From assembly GCA_964640225.1 (NCBI GenBank), contig CAZXFI010000009.1, positions 1-44,274 of the forward strand: a stretch of 44,274 nt of DNA, given 5' to 3'. Source of the stretch: JAGLWW01 sp964640225 (GTDB taxonomy: Archaea > Aenigmatarchaeota > Aenigmatarchaeia > PWEA01 > JAGHBM01). The first letter of the stretch is position 1. Every line of letters starts with the position of its first letter. The notes beneath the pieces are model-generated. The model was not told where the DNA came from. It saw only the letters and a list, made by a program, of their open reading frames with translations, and searched no databases. Positions 14,368 to 22,627 of the stretch are shown one piece after another. The position numbers and the translations under genes are program-made.

Positions 14368-15516
14368 TTATTTCTTCTTTGATTTTTTAGGTTTAAAGAC
14401 TATGTCACAAATGCAAGTTCCAACAGGCGCTACCTGGTTTATAAGAACATTTTCAATTATTGAGTCAAGGTTGTCTATTTCCCCCCTTACTGCCGCATCC
14501 GTAAGGTGTTTTACAGTTGTTTCAAAGTTCGCTCTTGCCAAAACCGATCTTTTGTTTCCGGCAATTCCGTACCTGCCGATGGCTCTTATCTCCCCTTCAA
14601 TGGTCATCATGTCTCCTACCAGTATTATGTGTCTGGGGTCTATATCCAACCCCTGGTCAGCCAGAGTATTACAGGCCTCCTTTATAATGGCGTTTCTCGC
14701 CGCCTCTATTCCGAAAAGTTTTTCTATCTCCTTTATGTTGTTTGAATAAATTCTTTTGGGGTCAACGCCCTTTATTTTTATTACCTTCCTTAGGTTTGAG
14801 CCTATTGTTGTTATTACCCAGTCTCCCCCTTGTTTTGTAATCATGGCCTGCTCTATGCCAGTTATGCCCTTGAGCCGCATGTCAAATACTTTCAACTTGG
14901 CCTTTTGCATCTCCCTTATAGTCACGTCATCTTTTTTTGATTTCAATTCTATTTTATGCCCGTTAAGCTTGACTTCGTAGCCCCTGATTTGCTTGTTTAT
15001 GTTCTTGATGATTTCTTCCTCATTTATCTCCAAATCCTTTAAATAATTCAGGTCAATTTTTATTTCAATAGTAAGGTTTACAAGGTCTATTATGTCCTCC
15101 AATACCATGTTCTTGAATTTGGTTTCCTTTATCTGCTTTGCTATCTTGGTGGCAGCTTCCCTGGAATTGTATTTTTTGTCAAGATAAATCTCCATTATGG
15201 GCGTTGTTGCTTCCCTTCTTGCGTCCAGTATTTCTATAAGCCTTGGCAAACCCAGAGAAACCTGCTTGACGATGGAACCCGCCGTGTGATAGGTACGCAT
15301 TGTCATCTGGGTGGCGGGCTCGGATATGGACTGGGCCGCTATCACACCGACAGCCTCGCCCGGGTCATATGTCATCTTTCTGTAGATTTCTTCCACTTTC
15401 CTTACAACCTTCTCGCTCTGGGTTTTGTTTGCCTTGTAATTTTCAAGTTGCTCCTTTATTTCGGACTTGAGTTTTTGAGGAAGAACGCTGCTTGATAATA
15501 TTTTCTTATAATCCAT
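14368..15516 (-). CDS. rpoA2: RNA polymerase subunit A'' (RpoA2)
   Basis: A 382-residue C-terminal part of the largest RNA polymerase subunit. DPGEAVGVIAAQSISEPATQMTMRTYH is the hallmark near residue 50, comprising the bridge-helix-following region and trigger loop. The C-terminal jaw and clamp base follow, with GIAGNKRSVLARANFE and APVGTG-like VAPVGTCICD. The ATG directly abuts the rpoA1 stop with GGTGAT embedded in the rpoA1 end, so translation is coupled. Confidence 0.97.
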   Translation of the reverse strand: MDYKKILSSSVLPQKLKSEIKEQLENYKANKTQSEKVVRKVEEIYRKMTYDPGEAVGVIAAQSISEPATQMTMRTYHTAGSIVKQVSLGLPRLIEILDARREATTPIMEIYLDKKYNSREAATKIAKQIKETKFKNMVLEDIIDLVNLTIEIKIDLNYLKDLEINEEEIIKNINKQIRGYEVKLNGHKIELKSKKDDVTIREMQKAKLKVFDMRLKGITGIEQAMITKQGGDWVITTIGSNLRKVIKIKGVDPKRIYSNNIKEIEKLFGIEAARNAIIKEACNTLADQGLDIDPRHIILVGDMMTIEGEIRAIGRYGIAGNKRSVLARANFETTVKHLTDAAVRGEIDNLDSIIENVLINQVAPVGTCICDIVFKPKKSKKK

Positions 15517-18045
15517 TTAATCACCGATTTCAGATTCAATTATTTTTTCTATTTTTATCGTGCCCCATTCGCTTTTTGAGGGGTCTATGCAGTCTTCCGC
15601 CGCTAGGAACTGGACCACTCTTCCCCAATCGTCCCTCACAGTCTTGTCGTACTCCACCTTAAGTTCCTGAAGGGCGTTAACCAGCCTTCTTTCCATGTAG
15701 CCGGATTTCCTGGTTCTCAGTGACTTGTCCATAAGACCCTCCCTTCCGTTCATTGCGTTGAAGAAAAATTCAAAAGGATTCAATCCGTCTTTGAAAGAAA
15801 CCGGTATGAATCCTCTGGATTGCGGAGAAAGCTCCCCCTTCCTGAAGTGCGTCAAGGTCCTGTTTTTATAACCCCTGTGAATTCTTTCTCCCTGCAGGGT
15901 CTGCTGGCCTATGCATCCGGCCAGCTGGGTAAGGTTAAGCATGCTGCCCCTGGCACCTGATTTTGCCATGATTACAGCGCAGTTTTCTTCAATGTTATCG
16001 GATATTATGTCCGACGCCTCGTCCACTACTTTCCTAAGGGCCTTCATAATGTAAGTTTCCAGGCTTTCTTTCATTGTCTGGCCCGGAAGCTGTTCAAGTT
16101 TTCCGTCCCTGTATTTGTCTATTAAGTTCATGCATTCCTTTTCCACATCAGTCACGACCTTCTGGATGTTTTTCTTGGATTCCTTGCTGATGTCCTGGTC
16201 GGATATGCCAATTGTAAACCCGTTGTTCATTAAAAAGCTTATTCCAAGCTTGGATACCCTGTCCAGGAATACCCTGGCCTCCTGGCTGCCGTAGTTTTTT
16301 TCTATAAAATCAAGCAAAAGGCCTTTTTCTCTTCCTATTGATTTTGAATCTATGACTCCGGTTTTCAGCTTACCGTTCTTTATGCAAACGAAAAGGTCGT
16401 TGGGGCATTTTTCCCTTTTGCACTCGTCGCATCCCTTGCAGGCGTTGCTTTTGAATTTTATGTTCAGGTCCTTCGGCAAAAGATAGCTAAAAAGCTCTTT
16501 TCCGGTAACTTCTTCATTAATCCTTTCCTCTATTCCTATGTTCGCAAGGTACTGAACAGCCTTTTCTTTGTTTAACTTGGCTTTATTTTTTGTAAGCATG
16601 TAGTTTCCTGATATGTGGTCCTGTATGCACCCTATTATCGGTCCTCCGAAACGGGGGCTTCTTATGTGGTTCTCAACCAGCATAAGCATTTCGGCTTCAG
16701 TCAGGGCCTCCACTGTCTGGGGAACGTGCAGATTCATCTCGTCTCCGTCAAAATCCGCGTTATAAGGGGCGCATACGCAAAGATTAAGCGTGAATGTTCT
16801 CCATGGAGTTATTTTTACCCTGTGAGCCATTACGCTCATTCTGTGGAGGGATGGCTGCCTGTTGAATATTACGATATCGTCATCCTTCAGGTGCCTTTCC
16901 ACTATGTAGCCTTTTTCTATTTCTTCCGCTATTTCATCGGAATTTTCTTCCGTTATTTTCTTTTTTCTTCCGTCAGGCCTTATTATATAGTTGGCCCCGC
17001 TTATATCATCGGGACCTCTTCTTACCATGGCCCTCAGGGTTGATATGTTTCTGTCATCCACTTTTATAGGGACAGTTAGCTCCTTTGCAACAACTTCGGG
17101 TATCCCGACCTCGTTTATGCTTATGTTGGGGTCGGGGGATATGACGGTTCTTGATGAAAAATTAACCCTTTTTCCCGAAAGGTTGTTCCTGAACCTCCCT
17201 TCCTTGCCCTTGAGTCTTTGTGTAAGTGTCCTGAGAGCCCTTCCGCTCCTGTGCCTTGCCTGCGGCACTCCCGAAAGGTTGTTGTCAAAGAAAGTTGAGA
17301 CGTGGTATTGAAGAAGTTCCCAAAGGTCGTCTATTATAAAATCCGGGGCGCCTATGGTTATGTTGTCCTTCAGCCTCTGGTTTATCCTTATTATATCAAC
17401 AAGTTTATGCGTTAGGTCGTCTTCCGACCTTTCTCCGGTTTCCAGTGTGATTGAGGGCCTGACTGTCACAGGCGGAACTGGAAGCAGGGTTATTATCATC
17501 CATTCAGGCCTGCCACCCCTTATTTCAAGCAAGTCCAAGTCTTTGTCTGGTATTTTTTCAAGCCATTCCCTTATGCGCAACGGGGTCAGCGGACTTTTGT
17601 CTATGGTAAAGTTATAGGGCTTGTTAAGCCTTATTTTGTTCTGGCTTACTCCGCAATGCGGGCATTTCTTTTTCTTTGCTATATATAAGTCATAAAGCGG
17701 GCTGTCCTTTTTCTTGAGCTCTTCTTTTACTTCAAGAACCCTTCCGCACTCCTGGCAAGTTGCCCTCAGGAGGCTGTAAATAGTCTTTACGTGCCTAACA
17801 TGTATAACGGGCCTGGCCAGTTCTATGTAACCGAAGTGGCCCAGGCAGGTTCCGACGCCGCCCCCGCACGTTCTGCATCTCATGCCGGGGTCCACGACTC
17901 CCAGGCGGGGGTCCATTACACCGCCTTCTATGGGATACCCGTCCCTGTCGTAAAGGTCGTACCTGTCTATCTCCACGGTTGCTATTTTTTTCAAAATTTT
18001 GGGCGAAACCAGGCCAAATTCAACCGATTTTATTTTTTCTATCAT
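15517..18045 (-). CDS. rpoA1: RNA polymerase subunit A' (RpoA1)
   Basis: An 842-residue N-terminal part of the largest subunit. The N-terminal zinc-binding region (CRTCGGGVGTCLGHFG, about residue 55) is followed by CxxC pairs CQECG/CPHCG. FNRQPSLHRMSVMAH and the catalytic magnesium-binding YNADFDGDEMN (about residue 430) are intact. It is slightly shorter than the common ~880 residues. The subunit is split from A'' as in all Archaea. A second Cys cluster (CKGCDECKREKCPND) is in the expected insertion. Confidence 0.97.
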   Translation of the reverse strand: MIEKIKSVEFGLVSPKILKKIATVEIDRYDLYDRDGYPIEGGVMDPRLGVVDPGMRCRTCGGGVGTCLGHFGYIELARPVIHVRHVKTIYSLLRATCQECGRVLEVKEELKKKDSPLYDLYIAKKKKCPHCGVSQNKIRLNKPYNFTIDKSPLTPLRIREWLEKIPDKDLDLLEIRGGRPEWMIITLLPVPPVTVRPSITLETGERSEDDLTHKLVDIIRINQRLKDNITIGAPDFIIDDLWELLQYHVSTFFDNNLSGVPQARHRSGRALRTLTQRLKGKEGRFRNNLSGKRVNFSSRTVISPDPNISINEVGIPEVVAKELTVPIKVDDRNISTLRAMVRRGPDDISGANYIIRPDGRKKKITEENSDEIAEEIEKGYIVERHLKDDDIVIFNRQPSLHRMSVMAHRVKITPWRTFTLNLCVCAPYNADFDGDEMNLHVPQTVEALTEAEMLMLVENHIRSPRFGGPIIGCIQDHISGNYMLTKNKAKLNKEKAVQYLANIGIEERINEEVTGKELFSYLLPKDLNIKFKSNACKGCDECKREKCPNDLFVCIKNGKLKTGVIDSKSIGREKGLLLDFIEKNYGSQEARVFLDRVSKLGISFLMNNGFTIGISDQDISKESKKNIQKVVTDVEKECMNLIDKYRDGKLEQLPGQTMKESLETYIMKALRKVVDEASDIISDNIEENCAVIMAKSGARGSMLNLTQLAGCIGQQTLQGERIHRGYKNRTLTHFRKGELSPQSRGFIPVSFKDGLNPFEFFFNAMNGREGLMDKSLRTRKSGYMERRLVNALQELKVEYDKTVRDDWGRVVQFLAAEDCIDPSKSEWGTIKIEKIIESEIGD

Positions 18046-19836
18046 TTATTCACCAAGATTTAATTTTGGCAGTATCATCAAGGATTTCAATTCATCCAAC
18101 ATTAGTTTGAACGCATAGCTCATCTTAACTTCCTTTACCTTACCCTTTCCACAAAGCGGACAGAAGTGTTTGTTTTTTCTCCAGTCGTAAACTGCAACGC
18201 CCCCGCATTTTTCGCATACAGGAATTACGGAGTCGTCTGAAGAGAACCTTTCCTTCAAAAGCAGGGGTGTTCCATGGGCTATAAGGCAGTCCTTTTCCAT
18301 CTCCCCGAACCTGAGGCCTCCTTCATTGGCTCTTCCTTCAGTCGGTTGCTTGGTAAGCAAAGTTACAGGCCCTCTTGACCTTGCATGTATTTTATTGGCA
18401 ACCATGTGTTCCAGTTTCTGGTAGTATATCATACCTACAAATATTTCAACTTCCATTTTCTCTCCCGTTATTCCGTTGTAAAGGATTTCTTTGCCGTTTT
18501 CCTCAAAACCGATTTTTTTCAGGCTTTGCCTCAAGTCTTCCTCGTTTTCTCCGTTGAACATGGTTGCATTAGCCTTTCTTCCTTCCAGAGAGGCCACTTT
18601 CCCGGACAGCATTTCAAGAAGCTGCCCCACTGTCAGCCTGGAAGGTATGGAATGGGGATTCATTATTATGTCAGGTGTAATGCCGTTTGGCGTAAAAGGC
18701 ATGTCCTCTTCCGGCAATAAAAGACCTATTACTCCCTTTTGGCCGTGCCTTGAGGCGAACTTGTCTCCCAGTTCGGGGGTTCTCTGGTCCCTGACAGTGA
18801 CTTTTATCAGCTTGTCACCGTTTTGGGTCTCTGAAATAAGGACTTTATCAATCACTCCCCTTTCGCCGTGCCTCAATACAAGCGAAGTTTCTCTCCGGTT
18901 CTGTATTCCGGTCAGGAATTCACCCCTATTCAAGAATCTCAGCGGAGAAGTTTTGCCCGCAAGAACATCTCCGCCCGAAACATTTGTCTCGGGGTTTATA
19001 AGGCCGTCTTCGGAAAGCAGTGAATAGGATTTCTCAGACCTGTAACCCCTTACGTCCTTTTCCGGGATTTTTATCTCATCCACCTGCCCCCCGCCGTATC
19101 TGGTTTCCTCTATCTGGTAGGTTCTAAAGAAAAATGACCTTCCCAGGCCCCTCTCTATGCTACCTTTGTTTATTATAACACCGTCTTCCATGTTGTAGCC
19201 GCCGTAGCTAAGGAGTGCTATTACCACGTTTTGACCTGCGGGATGCTTGTCCAGGTTGAATATATCATAAGTCACGGAAGTGATTAAGGGCACCTGGGGA
19301 TATAAAAGAACATTGGATTTCGTGTCGGTTCTTATGCTGAAATTTGAAGTATAGAAACCGAGACTCTGTCCTATCATTTTTGCGCCAAAGTTCACCCTGT
19401 CACCCCGGTCGTATTCGCCGTAGGGTATAAGAGAAGATGAAAGTCCGAATATAAGCAGCGGGTTTATTTCCACATGTGTGTGATCCTTGGTAACTTCTTC
19501 CGGCCTCAGAGCTATGTAGGCATTTTCCTCCTCGTCGCAGTCAAGATATTCTATCACACCGCTTTTAATCAGGTCTTCAAAGGTTATTTTTCCCGATTCC
19601 AATTCCCGTATTTCTTTTTTCTTGAGCATGGGTTTGCCATCCTTGACTATAACCAGGGGCCTTCTGATTCTTCCGCTGCTGTCGTTTATGAGTATTTCAT
19701 CCAGCGTTTCATCATGATAAACGTTCACTTCAGGGGAAATTTTCCCGGCTCTTCTCTTTTTTCTTATCTCGTTAAGCAGAGACTTTGGATTATTAGTTTC
19801 TCCTATAAAAGCCCAGTTTAAAAACACGCTAGTCAT
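18046..19836 (-). CDS. rpoB1: RNA polymerase subunit B' (RpoB1)
   Basis: A 596-residue C-terminal half of the second-largest subunit. GYNMEDGVIINKGSIERGLGRSFF, GDKFASRHGQKGVIG and IMNPHSIPSRLTVGQL are the catalytic-core signatures. A C-terminal zinc site (CEKCGG, CPLCGKG) is present. The B subunit is split into B'' and B', as in many Euryarchaeota and other archaeal groups. Its ATG follows the rpoB2 stop by 4 nt. Confidence 0.97.
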   Translation of the reverse strand: MTSVFLNWAFIGETNNPKSLLNEIRKKRRAGKISPEVNVYHDETLDEILINDSSGRIRRPLVIVKDGKPMLKKKEIRELESGKITFEDLIKSGVIEYLDCDEEENAYIALRPEEVTKDHTHVEINPLLIFGLSSSLIPYGEYDRGDRVNFGAKMIGQSLGFYTSNFSIRTDTKSNVLLYPQVPLITSVTYDIFNLDKHPAGQNVVIALLSYGGYNMEDGVIINKGSIERGLGRSFFFRTYQIEETRYGGGQVDEIKIPEKDVRGYRSEKSYSLLSEDGLINPETNVSGGDVLAGKTSPLRFLNRGEFLTGIQNRRETSLVLRHGERGVIDKVLISETQNGDKLIKVTVRDQRTPELGDKFASRHGQKGVIGLLLPEEDMPFTPNGITPDIIMNPHSIPSRLTVGQLLEMLSGKVASLEGRKANATMFNGENEEDLRQSLKKIGFEENGKEILYNGITGEKMEVEIFVGMIYYQKLEHMVANKIHARSRGPVTLLTKQPTEGRANEGGLRFGEMEKDCLIAHGTPLLLKERFSSDDSVIPVCEKCGGVAVYDWRKNKHFCPLCGKGKVKEVKMSYAFKLMLDELKSLMILPKLNLGE

Positions 19837-19840
19837 AAAA

Positions 19841-21313
19841 TCAACTTATTTTTGTTTTAAGGGTTTTAATCATATTCTCGCTTTCTTCAGGCTCAACTCC
19901 ATTACTTATCTCGCTCATTGTGGACATGTATTTTCTAAGCCCTATCGTGGGACCCTCTGGAGTCTCGGAGGGGTCAAGCCTGCCCCAATGCGTTGAGTGC
20001 AACTCCCTGGCCTTGAAATGCTCCTGGGTGGTGGACAGGGGGGAAATAACGTTCCTTAGGTGGGCCAAGGACCTCGTGAAGTTGGTTCTCTCCAGCCTTT
20101 GGCTTACTCCGGTCCTTCCTCCCACCCACATGCCTGTTGCAAGGGCAGAATTTATCTGGCTCGTCAGCACGTTGCTTTCAACAACGGTGGAAACCGATGG
20201 TATTTTGCCTCTCTTGGCAATTTTTTTGTAGTTGTAATTTATTCTTTCTATTAACCCCCACTTGCCGAGCAGTATGCTCCTTATAAGTATTTCCAAGAGA
20301 TCTCCTGCTGTTTTCAGTCTCTTGTTGCTGTAGTGGTCTATATCATCTTCCTCTATTTCTCCGTGGGCAAGCTTTATGAGATTAAGCGTGATTCTTGCAA
20401 GATACTTGGCTTTTTTTATCCTGTTTTCCCGGTCCTGGCCTATGTGGGGAAGCAGGTACTTGTCTATTATTTGCTCGGCCCTTTCTTTTCTGTATTCCTT
20501 CTGGTAGACTTTCATCTTCTTTCCTATGTATTCAAGCGCCTCCTCGGTGTCAGTTATGTCGGTTTCGTAGAGGTTAACGTAAATCTCCTCGTTGTAGGCC
20601 GGCTTCACGTTTATGTTTTCCATTATTTCCTTGTCACTGCTTAGCCCCAGGGATCTCATAAGAACCATCAGAGGGAAATTTTTAAGGCTTGCGAAGGATA
20701 TAAGCAGAAGGCCGTCTTTTTTCCTGAGGAGAGTGTGCTTTTGCCCCCATCCCCTTCTTTCACTTGTTATCCTCCCGTTTGCTTCACCATCCTTCATTTC
20801 AAGAATAACTTTGTTGGGTGTTATCTCTTCTATGAGAGTAAGAACCCTTTCTGTCCCGTTTATTATAAAATAACCGCCCGGGTCATCTGGGTCTTCCTTG
20901 GCTTCTATAAGCTCTTCCTTTGACATGCCGCAAAGAGGGCACATTTTGCTTTTAAGCATCACAGGGAGCTCTCCTATCTTGACTTCCGTGGTTTCCTGCT
21001 CGTTGTCGCCTATTATTGGCGTCATTTCAAGAAACATAGGGGCTGAATAAGTCAGGTCTCTTAGCCTGGCTTCCATGGGCAGTATTTCTCTCAGGGAGCC
21101 GTCGGATTCCTTTACGCTGGGTTTTCCGAGCCTCACCCTGCCGAGCCTCACCCTGAATTCATTGAGCCTGTCGCTTTCCGGTTTTATTTCACCTATCTCG
21201 TCAAATATATCCTGAATTCTTTTTTCTATAAACCTGTTGTAGCTTTCTATCTGGAACTTTATTAGTCCTCTCTCGTCCACGAATTTTTTTAGGAGTATTT
21301 TAAAATCTTCCAT
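19841..21313 (-). CDS. rpoB2: RNA polymerase subunit B'' (RpoB2)
   Basis: A 490-residue N-terminal half of the B subunit with protrusion, lobe and fork regions. FIINGTERVLTLIEEI and the fork-loop segment ERTNFTRSLAHLRNVISPL followed by HSTHWGRLDPSETPEGP-type residues are clear. Two Cys pairs near CPLCGMS are seen. The GTG at 21322 is in frame but the ATG at 21313 has a proper Shine-Dalgarno (GTGAT). It lies just downstream of rpoH. Confidence 0.96.
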   Translation of the reverse strand: MEDFKILLKKFVDERGLIKFQIESYNRFIEKRIQDIFDEIGEIKPESDRLNEFRVRLGRVRLGKPSVKESDGSLREILPMEARLRDLTYSAPMFLEMTPIIGDNEQETTEVKIGELPVMLKSKMCPLCGMSKEELIEAKEDPDDPGGYFIINGTERVLTLIEEITPNKVILEMKDGEANGRITSERRGWGQKHTLLRKKDGLLLISFASLKNFPLMVLMRSLGLSSDKEIMENINVKPAYNEEIYVNLYETDITDTEEALEYIGKKMKVYQKEYRKERAEQIIDKYLLPHIGQDRENRIKKAKYLARITLNLIKLAHGEIEEDDIDHYSNKRLKTAGDLLEILIRSILLGKWGLIERINYNYKKIAKRGKIPSVSTVVESNVLTSQINSALATGMWVGGRTGVSQRLERTNFTRSLAHLRNVISPLSTTQEHFKARELHSTHWGRLDPSETPEGPTIGLRKYMSTMSEISNGVEPEESENMIKTLKTKIS

Positions 21314-21318
21314 GGCAA

Positions 21319-21591
21319 TCACTTAGAGACTATTCTGTAGTAAACCGATACCCCGGCTACCTGGCTGTCCCGAGTTATTTTTATAAGGCTGCCTGTTTTG
21401 GCTCCCATTTGTTTCATCACAGGGTCGGATTGTAATATTTTGGGAATCTGTTTTTCGGATATGTTAAATTTTTTAAGAACTTCAGCCTTTTCTTTTTCAT
21501 CCATTATATCATGTTTTGGCACAAGGTAATGCTCCGTTATCTTAAACTCATCCTTTTCTCCATCATCAACTATCAATATATCCTTTGTCAT
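21319..21591 (-). CDS. rpoH: RNA polymerase subunit H (RpoH/RPB5)
   Basis: A 90-residue homologue of the RPB5 C-terminal domain. EHYLVPKHDIMDEKEKAEVLK, IPKILQSDPV and GSLIKITRDS..GVSVYYRIV are characteristic. The ATG at 21591 with Shine-Dalgarno GGTGA is chosen; the longer in-frame extension to 21636 would run into tRNA-Lys. First protein gene of the polymerase operon, only 21 nt after the tRNA-Lys 3' end. Confidence 0.95.
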   Translation of the reverse strand: MTKDILIVDDGEKDEFKITEHYLVPKHDIMDEKEKAEVLKKFNISEKQIPKILQSDPVMKQMGAKTGSLIKITRDSQVAGVSVYYRIVSK

Positions 21592-21612
21592 CGTTTCACC
21601 ATTATTTATGAT

Positions 21613-21786
21613 TGGCGGGCCCAGAGGGATTCCCAAGTGGATTTAAGCTAGGAAAACGCAAAGCGTTTTCATGTTCTTTCCACGAGTGCTTTCTTTTGAA
21701 GAAAGGCCTCTTTCGAACCCTCGACACCCGGCTTTCCTTGTTGAGGCCTAAAAGGCCGGTGCTCTACCAGGCTGAGCTATAGGCCC
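21613..21786 (-). tRNA. tRNA-Lys(TTT) with anticodon and T-loop introns
   Basis: Acceptor GGGCCTA pairs with TGGGCCC (one G-U), with G73 and encoded CCA. Anticodon stem is CCGGC/GCCGG and anticodon TTT is at 21752-21750. A very short 15-nt intron at 37/38 (21734-21748) can form CUUU/AAGG plus 3-nt bulge AAA. The 82-nt T-loop intron at 59/60 (21630-21711) is identical to that of tRNA-Lys(CTT). It lies between tRNA-Asp and rpoH and is probably co-transcribed with them. Confidence 0.92.
21630..21711 (-). other. T-loop intron (59/60) of tRNA-Lys(TTT), family B
   Basis: Identical over all 82 nt to the tRNA-Lys(CTT) intron at 13499-13580, including hairpins CTTTCTT/AAGAAAG and GAAAACGC/GCGTTTTC. 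Confidence 0.75.
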
Positions 21787-21790
21787 ATGT

Positions 21791-21967
21791 TGGCGCCCCA
21801 GCCGGGATTTTCTTCCCCTCGGGAAATGCAAAGCATTTCCAAGTTTTGGGGTTTGCAAAGACCTTTTTTACAAAAGGGATTTGCTTTTGAACCCGGGTCA
21901 CAGCCTTACTGCAAACCTTACTGGGGTTTCGACAGGGCCGTATGCTAGACCGCTACACTACCGGGGC
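21791..21967 (-). tRNA. tRNA-Asp(GTC) with anticodon and T-loop introns
   Basis: Acceptor GCCCCGG pairs with CTGGGGC, with G73 (Asp-typical) and encoded CCA. Anticodon stem CGGCC/GGCTG, anticodon GTC at 21933-21931. A 23-nt intron at 37/38 spans 21907-21929. T-stem CCGGG/CCCGG is interrupted by a 78-nt intron at 59/60 (21808-21885; the exact joint is ambiguous within a run of A). It lies between 5S rRNA and tRNA-Lys. Confidence 0.92.
21808..21885 (-). other. T-loop intron (59/60) of tRNA-Asp, family A
   Basis: It contains GCAAA/TTTGC with CCTTTT/AAAAGG, a CCCC/GGGG stem and the terminal hairpin GGAAATGC-TTT-GCATTTCC. Stem changes relative to tRNA-Val are compensatory (TG/CA versus CG/CG). 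Confidence 0.8.
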
Positions 21968-21990
21968 ATGCTTCATAGTCAACTCTAGTT

Positions 21991-22013
21991 GTTATATATC
22001 AAATATTAAATAG
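21991..22013 (-). promoter_or_regulatory. Possible promoter for tRNA-Asp/tRNA-Lys/rpoH
   Basis: The A/T-rich stretch CTATTTAATATTTGATATAT on the minus strand lies 25-45 nt upstream of the tRNA-Asp 5' end and contains TATA-like segments. It may initiate the transcript independently of 5S rRNA. Confidence 0.4.
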
Positions 22014-22069
22014 ATAATTCTAATACCCTGAATAATGTTATAATTTTATCAACCCCAATGAACATAATT

Positions 22070-22184
22070 ACCAGCAACGTCCTGGATTTCCCGTCTGTTC
22101 GACAGTACAGTCCAGATCGCTGGAAGGCTTAACTTCTGTGTTCGGAACGGGAACAGGTGTGGCCCTTCCGCTTTGGTCGCTAGT
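22070..22184 (-). rRNA. rrf: 5S ribosomal RNA
   Basis: About 115 nt with the universal 5S signature CCCGTTCCGAACACAGAAGT. The terminal helix I is formed by 5' ACTAGCGAC (22184-22176) and 3' GTTGCTGGT (22078-22070), nine pairs including two G-U. The ends are assigned from this helix and may differ by 1-3 nt. No 16S or 23S gene is nearby, so it is an unlinked 5S gene between tRNA-Tyr and tRNA-Asp. The 22185-22306 spacer upstream holds only A/T-rich sequence and a GAAAGCTTT-type hairpin. Confidence 0.93.
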
Positions 22185-22306
22185 GACTACTATTAGTACG
22201 AAAAGCTTTAAAAAGCTTTCGGTCAGAAATTTCCTTCCTTTTCAGCCCCTTAAAAGCAGTTTAAGGCTGTTTCCCAAAAGTTCGACAATTGTTTTTGTTG
22301 TAAATA

Positions 22307-22588
22307 TGGTCCCCGGACCGTGAAGTTCGCTCTTTCCAACATTTTTCTTGGCAAATGCTTAGCATTTGCAAGTTTTGGGAAGTACAGGGACCTTTTTTGA
22401 AAAGGGACCTGTCTTCGAACACGGGGCCTGTCGGTAAACACCGGGACTTACACCTACATTGTAAGTCAACCTTTAGGAACGGTTGCTAGCGCAACAAACG
22501 CCCTGGGCGCCCGTCTTTGGCTTCGCGGGGGTTGTTTCATAACCCTCACAATACAGCCGACCGCTCTAAACCGCTGAGCTATCCGGGG
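22307..22588 (-). tRNA. tRNA-Tyr(GTA), 282 nt with two large introns
   Basis: Acceptor CCCCGGA pairs with TCCGGGG; C1-G72 and A73 are the archaeal Tyr identity set, and CCA is encoded. D-arm GCTC/GAGC and anticodon stem GTCGG/CCGAC are perfect; anticodon GTA is at 22554-22552. About 115 nt (roughly 22436-22550) interrupt the anticodon loop and hold an ACTTACA/TGTAAGT hairpin. Residue 37 would be T if cut at 37/38, which is unusual, so the exact joint is open. T-stem CCGTG/CACGG is split by a 90-nt intron at 59/60 (22324-22413). Confidence 0.88.
22324..22413 (-). other. T-loop intron (59/60) of tRNA-Tyr, family A
   Basis: 3' CGAA pairs with exon TTCG, leaving bulge CUU. Internal ACAGG/CCTGT plus CCTTTT/AAAAGG and hairpin GCAAATGC/GCATTTGC keep the fold of the tRNA-Val and tRNA-Asp introns with covarying bases. 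Confidence 0.8.
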
Positions 22589-22610
22589 ATAAACATAAAT
22601 AACATTAAAG

Positions 22611-22621
22611 CTATATAAATT
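22611..22621 (-). promoter_or_regulatory. TATA box for tRNA-Tyr
   Basis: TTTATATAGCT on the minus strand lies about 25-30 nt upstream of the tRNA-Tyr 5' end; likely the promoter of the tRNA-Tyr/5S unit. Confidence 0.5.
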
Positions 22622-22627
22622 TTTTAA

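Noticed and set aside
13481..21783. Repeated ~80-115-nt blocks as insertion elements or MITEs
   Set aside because: Each block is confined within a tRNA gene at T-loop position 59/60, has no terminal inverted repeats or target duplications, and folds as an intron.
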